Below, in pieces: positions 1 through 13,794 of a stretch of 64,000 bases of DNA. This DNA comes from Himantopus leucocephalus (lineage: Eukaryota > Chordata > Aves > Charadriiformes > Recurvirostridae). Positions within the stretch are counted from its first letter, which is position 1. The number at the start of each line of letters is the position of its first letter. The notes below the pieces were generated by a model. The model saw only the letters and a program-made list of their open reading frames with translations, made no database searches and was not told where the DNA came from. The stretch is taken from the NCBI GenBank assembly GCA_003993805.1, contig RSEF01000031.1:23666550-23730549 (forward strand). Reading direction: 5' to 3'. Made by a program: the position numbers and the translations under genes.

Positions 1-87
1 CCCGTCCCTCAGGTGTGTCAACCGCACCACTCAACTTGGTGTTATCTGCAAATTTGCTGAGGATGCACTTAATCACTTGTACAGCCT
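1..87 (-). mobile_element. CR1 LINE fragment, continues left of the window
   Basis: Reverse complement reads the CR1 reverse transcriptase region around FADNTKLSGAVDTPEG, the same region as 63190-63285 in the larger copy here. The catalytic FADD box carries Asp to Asn (FADN), so this copy is dead. Similarity stops near base 87, which looks like the 5' truncation point; the 3' part lies outside the window. Confidence 0.85.
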
Positions 88-2607
88 TGCTATGAGATTC
101 AATTGGTATATTCCTTCCGGTTGATGCAGTTTTGCTGCCTTTAGAAATAGTGATTGTACAAACTATAGACTGTGGATAAATTAGTCTTCAGTTGTGTGTT
201 TTAGTTACTGCAAATATCAGTTAATGCAAGTGGGAAAAAATTTGACACAACATCAATGGTATCAAATGTATTTCAGAATGCAGCTTTTGAATGTTCTGTG
301 GTAATACACTCCTTGCTGAGGTCTTCTTCTGAGTTTCTGTTATAATGTGGCCAAATTCTCAATTATGAAAAGGTCTGCAATTCAGTCCCCATAAGTTACT
401 GTCCACTACATTGTTAATTTTTTATATACATCATTATTTGGCAAAATGGAACACTGTATGACTGAATATATTTTAGGTTTTTGAGAAGTTGTCATGCTCC
501 AGGTTCTTAAGAGAATATCTTACTCAAAGTAGTCATTTCCATATTGATTAAAAATTGTTTGAAAAAAAACCAAACAGCAGTAACTTGTGAAAATAGAAGT
601 TGCTGATATCTCTTGGAGTCTCCTTTATTGGTAAAGGCATTCCTGGTCAGATTTTCTGTGATATTTAGTCTTTATTTTAAGAATCTGATTTACTTTTTAT
701 GACCTTTCAGATACTATATACTTTATACCCTGTTTTGAAATTCTTGCGTTCATTTATTGTTGCCTTGCATGCACATTTTCTTTGTTAATTCTAGCAGAGT
801 TCCATTTTTTAAATTTTCTTAGTGCTCACTCAAAATGCCAATTTTAGCCCCTTACCCCCCTGGGTTTTTTTGTCTTTGAACCTAAATGCGTGTCTCTTAT
901 TTCATGCTCATTTTGGGATTCTTCATGTGCACAAGGCAAACCTCAAAGCACGTATCTTTTTTTCTGGACTATGTCAGTCCTTAGTTTAATACAAATTCAG
1001 TTTGCTTTTGTTTGTACTTTCTTTTCTGGTATCTAGACTCATATAAAAGGAACCATATTAGTTCACTTGCTTACGGTTCTGGTTCAGTTCTTTAAATTTG
1101 CTCCCACAGATTGCATTAAAATAGTTCCTATGGTGACACTTCATCTACTGCACTTCATTTTATCGTGATCAGTTCTACATTGTCATTAAGTGTTTTTAAT
1201 AGTGACTTCATGTCCAGTCAGTTTTTTGGGTTCAGTTTTATTTTGCTTAACCATTCTCCTTGTTAAGTAGCATCACAAAACATTCAGTGATGAAGGTTGT
1301 CATTACAATGTCCCACAGTCTAAATATTCCAGATCGTAATTTTTAAATTTTGAGAATTGTCATCTTATTTTAATATCTAGCAAAACACAATCTAAATTAA
1401 ACTGATCTGTAGGATTGTGCAAGACCTTGAGATATGTGAAGTAGACATGTTAACCTTTCTTCAAGAAATTAGTCTAGAAAAATGACTGAGATGTCATGTC
1501 AAATAAAAGATGACATGAAAAGCTGCAAGCTAAAAATTAAGCATTTCAGAGGCTTGTGGCATAATGGTGCATACTCAGAGCTTTTGAAAAGCCTTTCCCC
1601 ATAAACAAGTTTGCGTTTTAAAAAAAAAAAAAATTAGAGATTTCTTTCCCATACCATTCTTTTGAAACTTCAGCTTGTTTTATTGCTGAGTGGATGGTCT
1701 GTGTGTCAGATTAACTCTTGAAATGTAGGAATACTTCTCTGATGTTTAACGAATGGCTGTTAGGTTTTTTCTTTGTTTTATACATTGATAGTTTAGGAGA
1801 AATCATTACTCTCTTTTTGTACTATAAATGAAAATTAGAATTATGTTGAACTCTTAGAGTAGTCTTTGTTTTGGTTTCAGCTTTGACCACATTTGACTTT
1901 CCTTGATCTTTCCTTACAGCATGAGTTTGTTCTTGCATAGAAGCTTACCTCTGCACCAGTGGGTTTTTTTTCAGCTTCAAAAATTGTACATTTCATACAA
2001 GTTCCATTCATACTCCAGTGCATGACTTTGGCATAAATCTTGCAACAGCTTGCTATTTAGAAGCTTCATTTGAATGTTCTAGAGATTAGGTTACAGACCT
2101 GAGAGAGACCATTTAGAAGGTGAAAAAGTGTAAGGGAAATGTTTAGATATTTCTCTTGTTTATGAATGAGCTATTACTTTTAACATTGTATATTTCTTTG
2201 AAAATGAAACAAGTGTTTGTATTTTTAATGCAGACAGAAAATTATTTATGAATATGCATAATTTCAATGAAAAACAGATGTATTTTCATGCTGTTCCGCA
2301 ATTTGAAAAGGAAAAATACAAAGTGCAGCTTTACTAAAAGCCAATTTAAAAAAAAAAGTATGTAATAGGATGATATTTTTACATTTAGAACATTTCTCTG
2401 TCGTCTTTTTGCTTCTTTTAACTTGATTCTGGAGGCTGAACTTGTATTACTTAGTAGAGTGGTTTACATCTTTGTTACCAAGTAAAGAGAATTCAGTTCT
2501 GCAAAGCATATTTTGAAACCTGATAACATCTTTTACAATCAATTATTTATGGCTTTTTCTTTTGCATAAATGCTTTTAAAATTCATAATTTGTTTTGTCT
2601 TAAACAG
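88..2607 (+). other. AP3B1: AP3B1 intron (5' end outside the window)
   Basis: AT-rich intronic DNA between the CR1 fragment at the left edge and the acceptor at 2605-2607. It has short A runs (1620-1633, 2347-2357) and no recognisable coding or RNA gene. The minus-strand open frame over the exon end is a shadow. Confidence 0.8.
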
Positions 2608-2717
2608 AAATTGTAGTTGCTGAAAGCGTTGTTGTCATTAAGAAACTGCTGCAAACCCAGCCAGCACACCATGGTGACATTATTAAGCATATGGCCAAAC
2701 TCTTGGATAACATTACA
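2608..2717 (+). CDS. AP3B1: AP3B1 exon: trunk ([13 protein letters not shown])
   Basis: First exon visible. It follows a TAAACAG acceptor and ends before GTGAGT. The frame opens with two bases of a split codon (expected GAA), then reads [20 protein letters not shown] and ends LLDNIT. This is the adaptin N-terminal helical solenoid, nearly identical to the mammalian beta-3A protein as I recall it. Length is 110 nt (2 + 36 codons), so it starts in phase 1 and ends in phase 0, matching the next exon. The upstream exon lies before the window. Confidence 0.96.
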
Positions 2718-4430
2718 GTGAGTATTTGTTCACAGCATTTTATTTTCCTTGTTAACTGATAAAAATCACGCCATCTCCTTTTAATTTGGGCCATAAATGG
2801 AAAGAAATATATTAGAGAAATATAATATTTTGCTTTTGACGTAAAATACCATTTTTCATGATCTTAAGTCAGAGGAGAGAGAAGATATCAGATGGCATCA
2901 ATTCGTGCCTTAGATCTGGGAAGCTATTTTGAAAGAGATCCTTGAAACGTTGAATATTGCTAGTACCATTAGGCCAAGATGAGTAGCAGGTTTAGAACGT
3001 GGAGTGGGTAAGTTGAAATGAAAATAAGGGTAAAGCAGCACTTAACTTGAGGATTTTCAGCCTCTTGTCTTACTGATCTGGGGTGGAGTTTAAAAAATTT
3101 TATTCTCAATCTTTTTCCTTTTCCCCCTGTCACCTGGCATTTCCATGGCACCAGACATGCTGCTGTGGGTGTGTTGCAATGTTTCTTGAAGTCACATTTT
3201 TATCTTCTGGGTGTTTAAGATTCTGTGGCATTTAACAGTAAAATTTGCACTATTGCCTATTATCTATCCTTGGATTAAATTGATGTTTAGATATGTGAAT
3301 ATTTACTTCCCAAATTCTTCTCACAGTCCTGGGTATTGATAAAATGTTTAGTGGTCTATCCTAAATTATAGTGGAAGGCTGAAGACCCGTTAGCTACCTA
3401 TTGCATCATACCCCAAAGGTGACAGATTCTGATCTGTCAATAATTATTTTTCTGTAGATGCTATAAATAGGACTGCTCAGTTTCATATAATTACACATTT
3501 ATTGATGATGGAGCAGTAAATAGTCTCTAAATCAGTGCATCTTCTATTTTTCATAGTTGAATTTGGCAAAGTTTGGAATATTAAAAGAAAAAGCAAATGT
3601 GGTCTTCTCAGTTCATGCTTACTTATTTGGCTGCTAAGAGCTGATGGTCAAACTTCATAACTGATGTAACGAAAATATAATTCTACGGGATTGCTTGTAT
3701 CCAGAATCAAAAGAGATTATAAGAAACTGCTGCTAATTACGTATCAAATAAGTATTACCTGTTTTATAATAATCATCTGTGTTTTCAGAAAATTTCTGCA
3801 ATATTTTGATTGATAATTACAATCTTATGAATTGTGTGTAATCTTACTATATGCATCTTCTGGCACTTCGCCAAATGAGTTTGTCATCTTATTTCCACAT
3901 ATTGTGCAAGAGAAAATAGTTGTTTTCTAAATATTCTGTTCAACACTTAAAAGAGTTTTGTAGCTGTTTTATACAATTAGTACTTCTGAGAAAATATTTC
4001 AAGTTTTAAATACAGGGATTTTTTTTGGAAAAGAAAATCCTTTTCGAAGTTGAGTAAGGGGGGAAAAAAAAGACATGCAGTACTTGAACTACTTTGTAGT
4101 ACTCATGTTCTCCAATAATGAGGTTGTACAGAATATCGGGAAATGATAAGTAGTAGAACAGTCTGTGGAATAGAGCAGTCATGGAAATAAACTAAAAATC
4201 AAAATCTGAATCTGAATCTTGCTTGTTATCCAAGAGGGGTAGCAGTGATAATGATGTTGTAGGCTCTCCAGAATGATTGTTGTACATCATTTTACATTTT
4301 CCCCTGTAATTTTTTAATGATAACTTCCAGAAATTTATCTTCCTCACTATGTTTAGGACTTTGGATTAAATAATAAATTTGGAAGAAGTTCATATTTATA
4401 ATTTGAATGCCATATCCTTACCCTGAATAA

Positions 4431-4501
4431 CTTGCACCCATTATGTTTGAAAATGAACGTATTCCNCTTGCACCCATTATGTTTGAAAATGAACGTATTC
4501 C
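4431..4501 (+). repeat. 35-bp exact direct repeat flanking a single N
   Basis: CTTGCACCCATTATGTTTGA and the following 15 bases occur at 4431-4465 and again, identically, at 4467-4501, separated by one N at 4466. This is the pattern of an overlap left unmerged by gap closing, not a natural repeat. Confidence 0.95.
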
Positions 4502-4503
4502 TT

Positions 4504-4575
4504 CACAGAATCACAGAATGGTTTGGGTTGGAAGGGACCTTTAAAGGTCATCTAGTCCAACCCCTGAACTCCTTC
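4504..4575 (-). mobile_element. CR1 LINE 3'-end fragment
   Basis: Contains the hallmark TGGTTTGGGTTGGAAGGGAC followed by TCATCTAGTCCAACCCC, the reverse complement of the CR1 3' UTR, preceded by CACAGAATCACAGAATGG (the terminal ~8-bp repeats). Severely 5'-truncated. It abuts the 35-bp duplication and single N at 4466. Confidence 0.9.
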
Positions 4576-4839
4576 AGTCACTTCTGAAAAGGGTAGGCAG
4601 ATTTTTACACTTTTAGGAAGGTGGTGTTTGGATTATATAATTACTGTGTTTGAAATGTTGACATATCATAAAGCATTACTGGAATTCCTGATGTCTGCGC
4701 ATGTATTTTTTAAACATTGATCTTAATATGGGAATAATGGTTGTGACTTGACATAACACAATTGCTTTGGGTTTTGTCTGCTATAAGACTTCCAGACACA
4801 AACGAGGATTCCTGACCTTTATTATGTTGATGTACAATA

Positions 4840-4882
4840 TACATACATACACACACACTTTTGTACACACATATTTTACACA
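4840..4882. repeat. CA-rich microsatellite patch
   Basis: ATACATACATACACACACAC then a short break and TACACACATATTTTACACAG. Imperfect (CA)n/(TACA)n. Confidence 0.75.
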
Positions 4883-7800
4883 GGTTTTTTTTCTGACCTC
4901 TTCTGTTGGGGAAAGTATTTCTATGCTCATTTTTTAAATTGAATTTGAAACTTAAGGGACCTACCCTACTCCTCTATGCAAGACCATACGACTGTCTTTA
5001 AAGAAGTCTTGCATTTGGACGTAGGAGAAGCAGCCAAATGATATGGTCTTGAATGAACTTGAAAGTAACTGAAGGGTGGGAGAGTATGGGCAAAGAAATT
5101 CTTTGGTGCGTTTTAGAGTCGGGATTAATGTAATACTGTGTAAAACACAACTGAAAGCCTGAACAGAATTCAATACAATTAAATAGAAAAGGTAAATGTA
5201 AACTTTTTCATTGTTCTGTCATGATTTATTTTAGGTAATGGTGAACACTTAGCCACTAAAATAAACAAAATCGGTGTAAACTGGATGGAATACATTTTTG
5301 GTTTGGTGCCTGAAGATTTCATTTATTTTGTTTTAAATGTCACTTGTGTTAGCCTGAGATTGTGATTGTCAATGTTGAGGTGCCTAAAAATCTTTCATGG
5401 CAATGTTTCTTTCAGGTCATCCAATCCAAAATTTACTGATTCTTGTCTTCATCGTGTCTTCATTCTTATCTTCATCTTCTTCATCTACAGAAGCCATATA
5501 GAAAGTGATAGGATGGATAGTAAGCTAAATATATCTGACCAACTATATGAAATATTAGAAAGTTCAATTAAAAACTACAGAGCTCTTGTAGACCACTGAC
5601 TCTCATTTACAGTAACGCTTAGGACTAGGTCCATTTCAGTTTGCCCTTCAACTGCTTGTTTCGTACATATCTGAAAAGAGTGCTTATTTTTCTTCCTTTG
5701 CTTTCGTATGTTATCATTTGTACCTTAAACTTTTGTCTCGGGTGTGCCCAGGCAAATGTTTACGTGATCTATTTTATGTCTGGTACTTGTTGGGTACCTT
5801 AAACTGTGCATAGTACAGCTCAATCTAGCTGTATCCCAGCTCCTTTCTTCCACACACTTTGAAAGTTGTAACTGGGAAATGCATGTTTGATGGTGTTCTG
5901 AAGATACTAAACAAGAGAATAATTGGATCTCTTTAAAGTTCAATTTTTTTAAATCATAAAAATGTTGCCATTTGGCTGTTAATGTGTTAATAACATCAGC
6001 ATGCTTTACAATTTAATGACTTAGTGAGTTATGGGCCAGAGATCTAAGCAAGTGCTAGTTTGTGCTAGGTATTCACTCTGAGGTAGGCTTAATTAGTTTT
6101 GTGTGGATAGTTTCTAGAGTGACAGGAGTTTAAAAAATATGCATGTGAGAAAGGACCATTTAAAGAAGGATGATACTGGTTGAGTCCAAAAGTTTTCTTA
6201 ATAGAGTAGTCTCATCTTCAGCAGCTGCAAAAACGGTGCTTTAGGGAGAGGGATTTAAAGATAAGAGCAAGTTCATTGTGATGCATCTCCGATGAACCTT
6301 CTTGGCAGCTGACTAGAAGCTTGAGTTTGTTGTCCACATCCTCATGTTTACTAAGAATTCTAATTTCTCCTCATATTCCATATCTTGGATCAGCCTTTCC
6401 CTCTTCTCTTTGTGTTTTCTGATACTTTTATGAAGTGGGGTTGACCAGAAATGTACATGGTAGTCAGAGTATGAAGGAGAAATTTTATGCAGTAATGTAA
6501 TGATATTACTTGTTTTGTGTTTTTTATCTCACTTTCCTGACATTGTCTGCTTTTTGACTTCCACAGAACATTGACTTAACAATTCTACAATTCTCTGAAA
6601 ATGTTCATGATTCCAAGATACTTTTCCCTCGAAATAGTTTGGGGTCCATCAGTATATGTAGATTATTTTTTTTTTTTTAAGTCCTGTTATAATGTTTCAA
6701 GGCCAGCTGCATCACTTCTGCCCAACTTTTAAGTAGCGCCTCTTTTGATTTATCTTAATTCATTTTAGCAATGAATGTATGTAAATCAACCTAGCAAGAA
6801 TTAGCTCTGAGTAAGAATGTCTCAATGGTGTTCTACATTTGTGTATTTCCTCATATAAACAAGCTGCAGTAGTTTCCAAATGAGTTTCTGCCTTTCTCTT
6901 TTTAGAAAAATAATTCATCATGCTACATTGTACCCAGTAGTGATTGTTTTCTGGGTGATGGGAATCTTGTAGTTCTGGTGTGATACTTCTCCAGACTGTC
7001 TCTTACAGTAGTACTAAGGCAGGGTTGGTTGTTCTTTTTTTTTTATTTTGATAGTTGGTGAATTCTGACATACTTGGTTTTTATTACAGACTTATTCCTA
7101 ATTCCTTCTAGAATATAAGTGAGAATATGGGAGAAGTCTGAAGTCTTTTCTAATCTAGAGATGAGGAGGAACATTTCTTGTTGGATTAATACAAGAAAAG
7201 GAGTTGCAAATTTAGAGGAAAAATAAGATAGATGCATGTAACTTTGAAAGCTTAATATATGCAGCAAAACATGTCACTTGCAATTAAGCAATTAAGAATT
7301 ACTAATTATTGGTTTAGGTTGGGATTCTTACTACTAGAGTAGGTGACTGGGTGTTTTTGACACTGCTCTGTCCATTCATCAGACAATAACAAACTTAAGT
7401 TCCTCTGCAGTATTCCTACATAAATACTGCTTATTGATATGTTTCTGGTGTGGCTTCACAACAGAGGCAGCTTGCTTGCTTTAATTAAGTTCTCCTTTCC
7501 CTCAATGTTGGGAAGGTATCACAAGCTGTGACATTCATATGTTCATATATATTTCAGTTCTGCAGGCTTCAGAGTCTAGCCACATTCCTTTCCCTAGAAT
7601 ACACTTTAATAATGTATTTTTAAACCTTTTTGTCAGTAATGCCTTAATGAACAATTCTCATAATTTGATCATTTTTTTTACTAGCTGTAGTATCTATGTA
7701 ATGTTTTAGAATTTGAGAGGAATATGTGGCCTTTGGGACATTGTATCCAGGGACAATGTACATTGAACTTGAAACAAATATTCAGCTTGAATAAAACACG

Positions 7801-8389
7801 ATTTAAACAAAACCTGTACACTATGTAAGAGGTGGCAGTCATCAGTGGAGATCCTTTTTTAAAGCAATTTTATGGAGGAGTCCTTGAAGGTCTACCATTT
7901 GGAAACAATAAAACAGTTGTCTTTTACTCCTATTCTTTCCTGTGTACCTTTTCTTCTTGCTGCCAGTCTGACATTTCACATCAACTTCATCCCTCTTTCC
8001 AGTTCTGATTCCAAGTAAAATTTAAAAATGGCTAGCTATCCAAATTTTCTCCTGGATGCAGAGAAATAGACCTCATTTGCAATTTGAATATCTCCTCGTT
8101 TTGTGACAAATGTGGATAGCCAGAATTGGCAATTTTAAGTTTTACTTTACACTAGTATGTTATGTAAAAAGGCTAGAGGTGAACTACAGTACTTTTTTAA
8201 CTATGCTGCTTCGAGTGATCTGTAAAATCTTTATAATGTCTTTTTCTAACTGCTGTAAGTAACCAGAGCCTTGCTTTGAGGGGAGAGAGTCTGGCTGGTT
8301 TTTATTTTTCATTTTTTAACCATTTATTTCTTTTCCTCCAGATAGGTAATGGGTTAAAATGGCAGGAGAAGCTGCCTTCTGGTACTAAG

Positions 8390-8560
8390 GCTTAAAAAGT
8401 GCACTTAACCACTTGCTCAGGGCATATGGAATAAAACATCAGGCAAAGTCATTTACAATCCTGTTTGCCTTTGAGGATAATGCAGAGCAGGGCTGAATAA
8501 TGAAAGTATTATTTCCTGCATTTTTGTCAATTCAAGGTCCCTACTTAAGCTATACTGGAA
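8390..8560. promoter_or_regulatory. Candidate conserved non-coding element (short)
   Basis: AACCACTTGCTCAGGGCATA, then AAAGTCATTTACAATCCTGT and GGGCTGAATAATGAAAGTAT: complex, evenly composed sequence in an AT-rich intron. No repeat identity. Confidence 0.22.
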
Positions 8561-10842
8561 AAGGCAATGAAGGTCTAGAAGTGGCTTCATTTCTTATTTG
8601 CTGTTTTGAATGTCCTGGAAACAACGGCTGCAGGATCATGCACTTGATATTACATGGTTGAGGACTGGAAGACTTAAACAAGGAAAACGAAATCTGAAAG
8701 TATTGTGTGATTTTGACCCCAAATGAATCCAGTGACACAGAAACATTGGGTTTGTCAGTTCGACATATACTTTTCATTAAAATGGCTTCCACTCAGGGTT
8801 TGATTCAAAAGTCCCTAATTGATATTGATTCTTGTTTCACAAAATTGTGTTTAATATATACAGTATTTGCATAGTAAGCTTACCAACTGGTTAAAAGGCA
8901 GAGTGTCATAAGAAATTTCATCTGTCTTCTGTTGTTGCTGTTTTTCAAATTAGGCTTTGTTTAGTCTATTTATTTTACATTCTAAAACTAGTTTATTACT
9001 CTAATAATTACATTTTACAAACTGGAAAAAAACTTAAATAGTGAAACACTGTGCTTAAATGCACACTGTTTAAATGTATTCAAATGTATTTCACTGTGGT
9101 TTTAAAGTGTAGGCCTGGGTTTGACTAGGAAAAGTACCATACTGATGTTAGTCTTTCATAATTAATACTATTACTAAAATTGGTTGGCTCTGTGAGCTAT
9201 TTTTGCTTTACAAAAAGACAATAAGAGGAAAAGGGATGTTTCTAATACGCTGCGGTACTTGGTGATCTCATGTAGAATTCTAATATTTTAACAAGTCTGT
9301 AATGAAATATTTTAGAAAAATAAATCTAGCATAACTGAAATCTGAACTTGCCGATATATTCTTATTTAGAGGTATCTATCTGTACAGCAGGCAACTTGAA
9401 CTGCTCCAATACTGGAAAATTTAATGTACCACTCAATTACTATTCTTTAGCCCAATTTAAAATAATAGATTAGGAGTGAGGTCTTAATGTAGTGTAACCT
9501 TTGGAACATTAGAAATAACCTCTTTCCCTTCTGAAGTCAGTGTACAGTAATGGCATCAGTCTTACCATTTCGCAAGCGAACATATTCTGACTGCATTTAA
9601 AGTTTTTATATTTAGCAGTTGTTCAGTAGCTTGTTCCCCTCTCTCACACTATAAGTTCCAAGACCATTTAAATTTTTTGTCAATTCACCAAAAAAAAAAA
9701 GAATCTGTGTCTCAATCAGTATTTACATACACTTACATATGTTAAATCACTGTGTTATACCATTCTCAATACGTTATGTTACCTCTACCTTAAGTGCCTT
9801 TTCCATGTTTAGAATTGGCGTTTATCTCTTGAGGGGATTTTTTATTGTTGTTGGACTCCTGTATTCTGTCCTTCTGTGATCTGGCTGCTTTCTCTTTCAG
9901 CAGAGGCAATCCTCTCTTTTCCCTGTGACGTGCCTGTTTATATTTTTATTGGCATGTGTATTTGAAACCATGTGAAGTATAGAGGCAGATATTGTCAGGT
10001 TGATTGTATTCAAAGCTGTTCCCAAATGTTTTGGAGCAGTAGAACATGTTTAATCATTAAAATTTCTTTTGAACGTAATTAGTATTTCTTTAGTATGGCT
10101 TAGTGGGCCGTTTATTAGGGATTGTGGGCCATAGTTTTGGCATTGCTATCTTGAACCTTGGTAGTTTACTTGCATTTGTTACCTTTTATGAATGTAACTG
10201 GAAAGCAGTACTTCCAAATTTTATGCGTATACAAGGTAGGATATTTGATAGTTGGTTCCTATTGTAATTCTGAGAAATACATATGAATATATGATGAATA
10301 ACTGACATATACTAGAAAAGTAATTAAAACATATATAAAAGATGCTAAGAATTAGTGCTTTGAGAACCACAATGCTGGATTTCTAAAGCTTGTTTCTCCT
10401 GGGAATCTTACCCAAGGCAGAACTCACTCTGGCTTAGGTGTATGCTCATTAAAGAAAGATCACTGTATAGTGTAGGGAGTAATGGAAAGTGTTAGTACAA
10501 ATGTTTTTTCCTTTTTTATAAGAAGCGGCAAAAATAGCTGAAATTGCAGTTACAATTGGAAGCTTTCCTTTTTCCTAAACTACAGTCAGTCATTTGATAG
10601 GATAGAACAGTTATGTTTTTTCCCTAGTATTTCAACATCTGTTGAACAAAAGTCTGTACAGGACATGAGAGCATCACAGTCTGTAGGTGCTATGCAAGAC
10701 ATGCTTTTGCCTGGAAGAATTTTCTCATCGCGTGTTTTCTTCCTTCCTCTCAGGGAAGGAGAACAATGTTTTCAGGGAGGTATGTAACACAGGCACAATT
10801 TTTAATTTGACCACCAGCTAATATAGGCTATCTCACCTTTGA

Positions 10843-10889
10843 GAATCATAGAATGGTTTAGGTTGGAAGGGACCTTAAAGATCATCTCA
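10843..10889 (-). mobile_element. CR1 LINE 3'-end fragment (very short)
   Basis: GAATCATAGAATGGTTTAGG followed by TTGGAAGGGACCTTAAAGAT is the reverse complement of the CR1 3' terminus. Only about 47 bp remain, so it is an extremely 5'-truncated insertion. Confidence 0.87.
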
Positions 10890-11753
10890 GAAGAGTGTGT
10901 TTGTATTGTTTCATTTAACTCCTAACTGCTTCTAGCTAAGCCCTGCCACTTTGGTTCCCTTCTGTCTGTGACAGTACTGTGCTTTTGAAGTCAGTGCTAT
11001 CCACTGGGAGTTCATCTAAAAACTGCTACAGCCAGTTAGTTCAGTGAAACAGTCAAGTAGCTCCAAAACGACAAGATCTGTGTGAAGTTTCTGGTCAGAG
11101 TGTTTTCAGTTAAGGGGTTAGATCCTATTCAGAAATGGAGAACCCTAATTTTGAACTGCCATCTCTCCAAAATTCTCTGTTCGGCTTGCCTTGGACATTT
11201 GCAAAAATATGAAACTTAACTGTCATAAAAATTTAAATAAGAATGAAGGAAAGATAGCAGTAGTCTTAAAGAAATTCTTGATCTTTTGAAGTAGATAGGC
11301 AGGATTTGAGGAAGTTGTATTGTTGGAAACCATTTCTATAGTAATATAGTTACAAAAAAGCACTGTTTTGTTTCAACATGGTGTTTAGTGTAACCTCGTG
11401 GCAAGAACTCTCAACCACACCTCAAAGACTTGGATCCTCTTCCCAACTGCTGCCAGCTTGTGCTGTGAACATGAACACATCACTTCTGCTTGCCTCTATT
11501 TCCATTCCTGCTGTTTGTCTTGTCAACTTGTAATATGTGGGGTTTGGGGCAGGATCTGTATCTTGCATTTGGTATGAATATTCAGCTTACCACAGTGGCC
11601 ATATTGAACCGTATTTAATTTGGGTCTGTATTTCTTGCATGGCAATTGTCTTTAAACAGTATTTTGTTTAACTTGTTACTGAACACAGACATATACAAGT
11701 TTGCAAGTAGTCTTCGTGAACGTGTTAACTTAGAGTGCACAATGTTTTCTCAG

Positions 11754-11930
11754 GTTCCAGTAGCCAGAGCCAGCATTCTCTGGCTCATCGGCGAGTACTG
11801 TGAACGGGTTCCAAAGATTGCACCTGATGTTTTGAGAAAGACAGCCAAGAGCTTCACTAACGAAGATGACCTTGTGAAGTTGCAGATCTTAAATTTGGGC
11901 GCAAAACTCTATTTAACAAACTCAAAGCAG
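11754..11930 (+). CDS. AP3B1: AP3B1 exon: trunk ([15 protein letters not shown])
   Basis: The exon follows TTTTCTCAG and precedes GTAAGC, is 177 nt and codes exactly 59 residues in phase 0/0. It begins [20 protein letters not shown] and ends [10 protein letters not shown]. The SILWLIGE segment is one of the best-conserved helices of beta-adaptin trunks, where the sequence forms alpha-helical repeats that pack against mu3 and the small subunit. An open frame runs on upstream and downstream of the exon, but the splice sites and homology fix the borders. Confidence 0.97.
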
Positions 11931-13794
11931 GTAAGCTTAAACTCAGAAGTGTATGTGTTTAGGGTCACAGTAGGTTTCGTACAGTCTGTATAGATCAGTG
12001 GTGATTTCTTTTATATAAGTAACCAAAACTAGTCCATATTATTTTATGAAGAAAAGCTGAACATCAGTTTTCAAGAAATCTAACAGACTAAATCCAACCA
12101 TGAGTCTTTGACTATGTTCTGGATTGTAAATAGTGGTAGTGTGGTGGTGAGATGACTCTTTTTTGCCTCTTTCTTTTTTTGGGAAATTGTGGGAAATAGG
12201 AAAAATTTGTAAATTGTATTACTAATATCAAATCGATTTGCCAGATGTGATTTGCTGTTTTCTGGATCTAAGACCAGAATTTTCAAGGGAATACTGTCAA
12301 TTTGAACAAGAAGCTGCTCATTTTTTATTCAGGATATCTAAAAGGAGATGCCAGCAAAAGGCCTTGTTATACGTCTTTCCATCAGTGCTTGTCTTAAAGA
12401 TAGTAATTGCTTTCCCCTTTTCTGTATTTCATACTATTTCACTTTACTTTGTGGGAGAGGGTGGGTTTTGATCATCTCCAGCAATAAAGATAATTTAAAA
12501 ATGTCAGATAGTACAAAAAGGTGAACCTAGATCTCCAGGCAGCTGAAAACAATGGCTATGAGGTGCCAGCTGCTGCATTCTTCTCGATGACAGCACTGTG
12601 AACTTCGTCACTCTTTGGCTGTGGAATATAGCATCTTGACACTAATTTTTCACTGTAATTCCAATTGTTTCTGTAAAAGGTTGTAAAATCAAAGATTTTT
12701 TTTTCCAAATGTAGAAGAAATATATTGTCAAAGGTGTACGCACTTTCTTGGGCTGCTAGACCTCTTTGTCTTACAACAGGTTGGACAGCACAGGATTTTG
12801 TATGACTTCAGTTCCTAAAAAGTCCAGCCATTCATTTTTCAGTCTAATTTTTCAAACTGGAAGGCAAATCTTGTACAGTTGACTGCTCAGTTGTCAGTCT
12901 GCCCATTTCTCCTCATCCCTATGTTTTCTCCCTCTGTATCCTACTCCACCACATAATACTTCTATGAATCCTCTATCAGTTTCATCCAAAGTCAATGAAG
13001 TTGTGAAAATCTCAAAGATACAGTGTCACTTTATTGAAAAGTAGTGGTAAGATAGCCAAGAGAGAATCAACACCAAGCAAATGAAAAGAGCTCTTTCCCC
13101 AGGTGAGGAAAAGGCAGGTAAAACTCATCTGTTAAGTTGTTTGGAGAAAAGTGCAAAATTCTGGAGGACTTTGTTATTTTTTTCCCTTTCTGCAAATATA
13201 TTATTTTATTTGCTGATAATTTCCTTAGGTGTATATTTGAAAACTTAATGCAGCACATTCTCAGGAATGCTTTTTAAGAGTCAGGATTTTTTATAAGAAT
13301 ATCCAATATCCTTTAAATCTTGTGATCACCCCATGAATTTTCAAAGACTGTTTATAATTTAATGAAGAGTTTCAGGTTCAATCCTATCTGGATAAATGTC
13401 TAATAAGAACAAGCTTTCCTTTGGTTGTCTACTTTTGGTCAATTGGCTTCCTTTTTTCATCACTTAGGGACATAAAAATCCTTATGAATGTGCTAGATAG
13501 ATGTCTAAGTGGAACTCATATAAGAGAAAGTGTTATGTGGAAAATATGTCATCTAATTGCCTTAGCTGTTTCTTGCATATGGCAGGAAGCATAAAGAGAT
13601 TTTGATGGGTTTCTGTTATGTAACACAGTAGGAGTCCCACCAGAAGTCCTGAGTAGTCCTGGTGTGTAAATAGATGTGTCAAACATGGTTTAGCGCAATA
13701 GCCTTATCTTATGTGTCTAATGAATCAAGTTCCTGCAAACTAATTGTATCAAAACAAAACAATTGTATCAAAATTGTTATCTGCTTGAGGGTAG

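Larger units (their letters stand above)
2718..11753 (+). other. AP3B1: AP3B1 intron, 9.0 kb
   Basis: Contains two short CR1 3' ends (4504-4575 and 10843-10889), the 35-bp duplication around an N (4431-4501), a CA-rich patch near 4840-4882, a TCTTCA-rich patch near 5443-5486, and a compact complex stretch at 8390-8560 that could be conserved. Otherwise AT-rich sequence with no recognisable gene. Confidence 0.8.
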
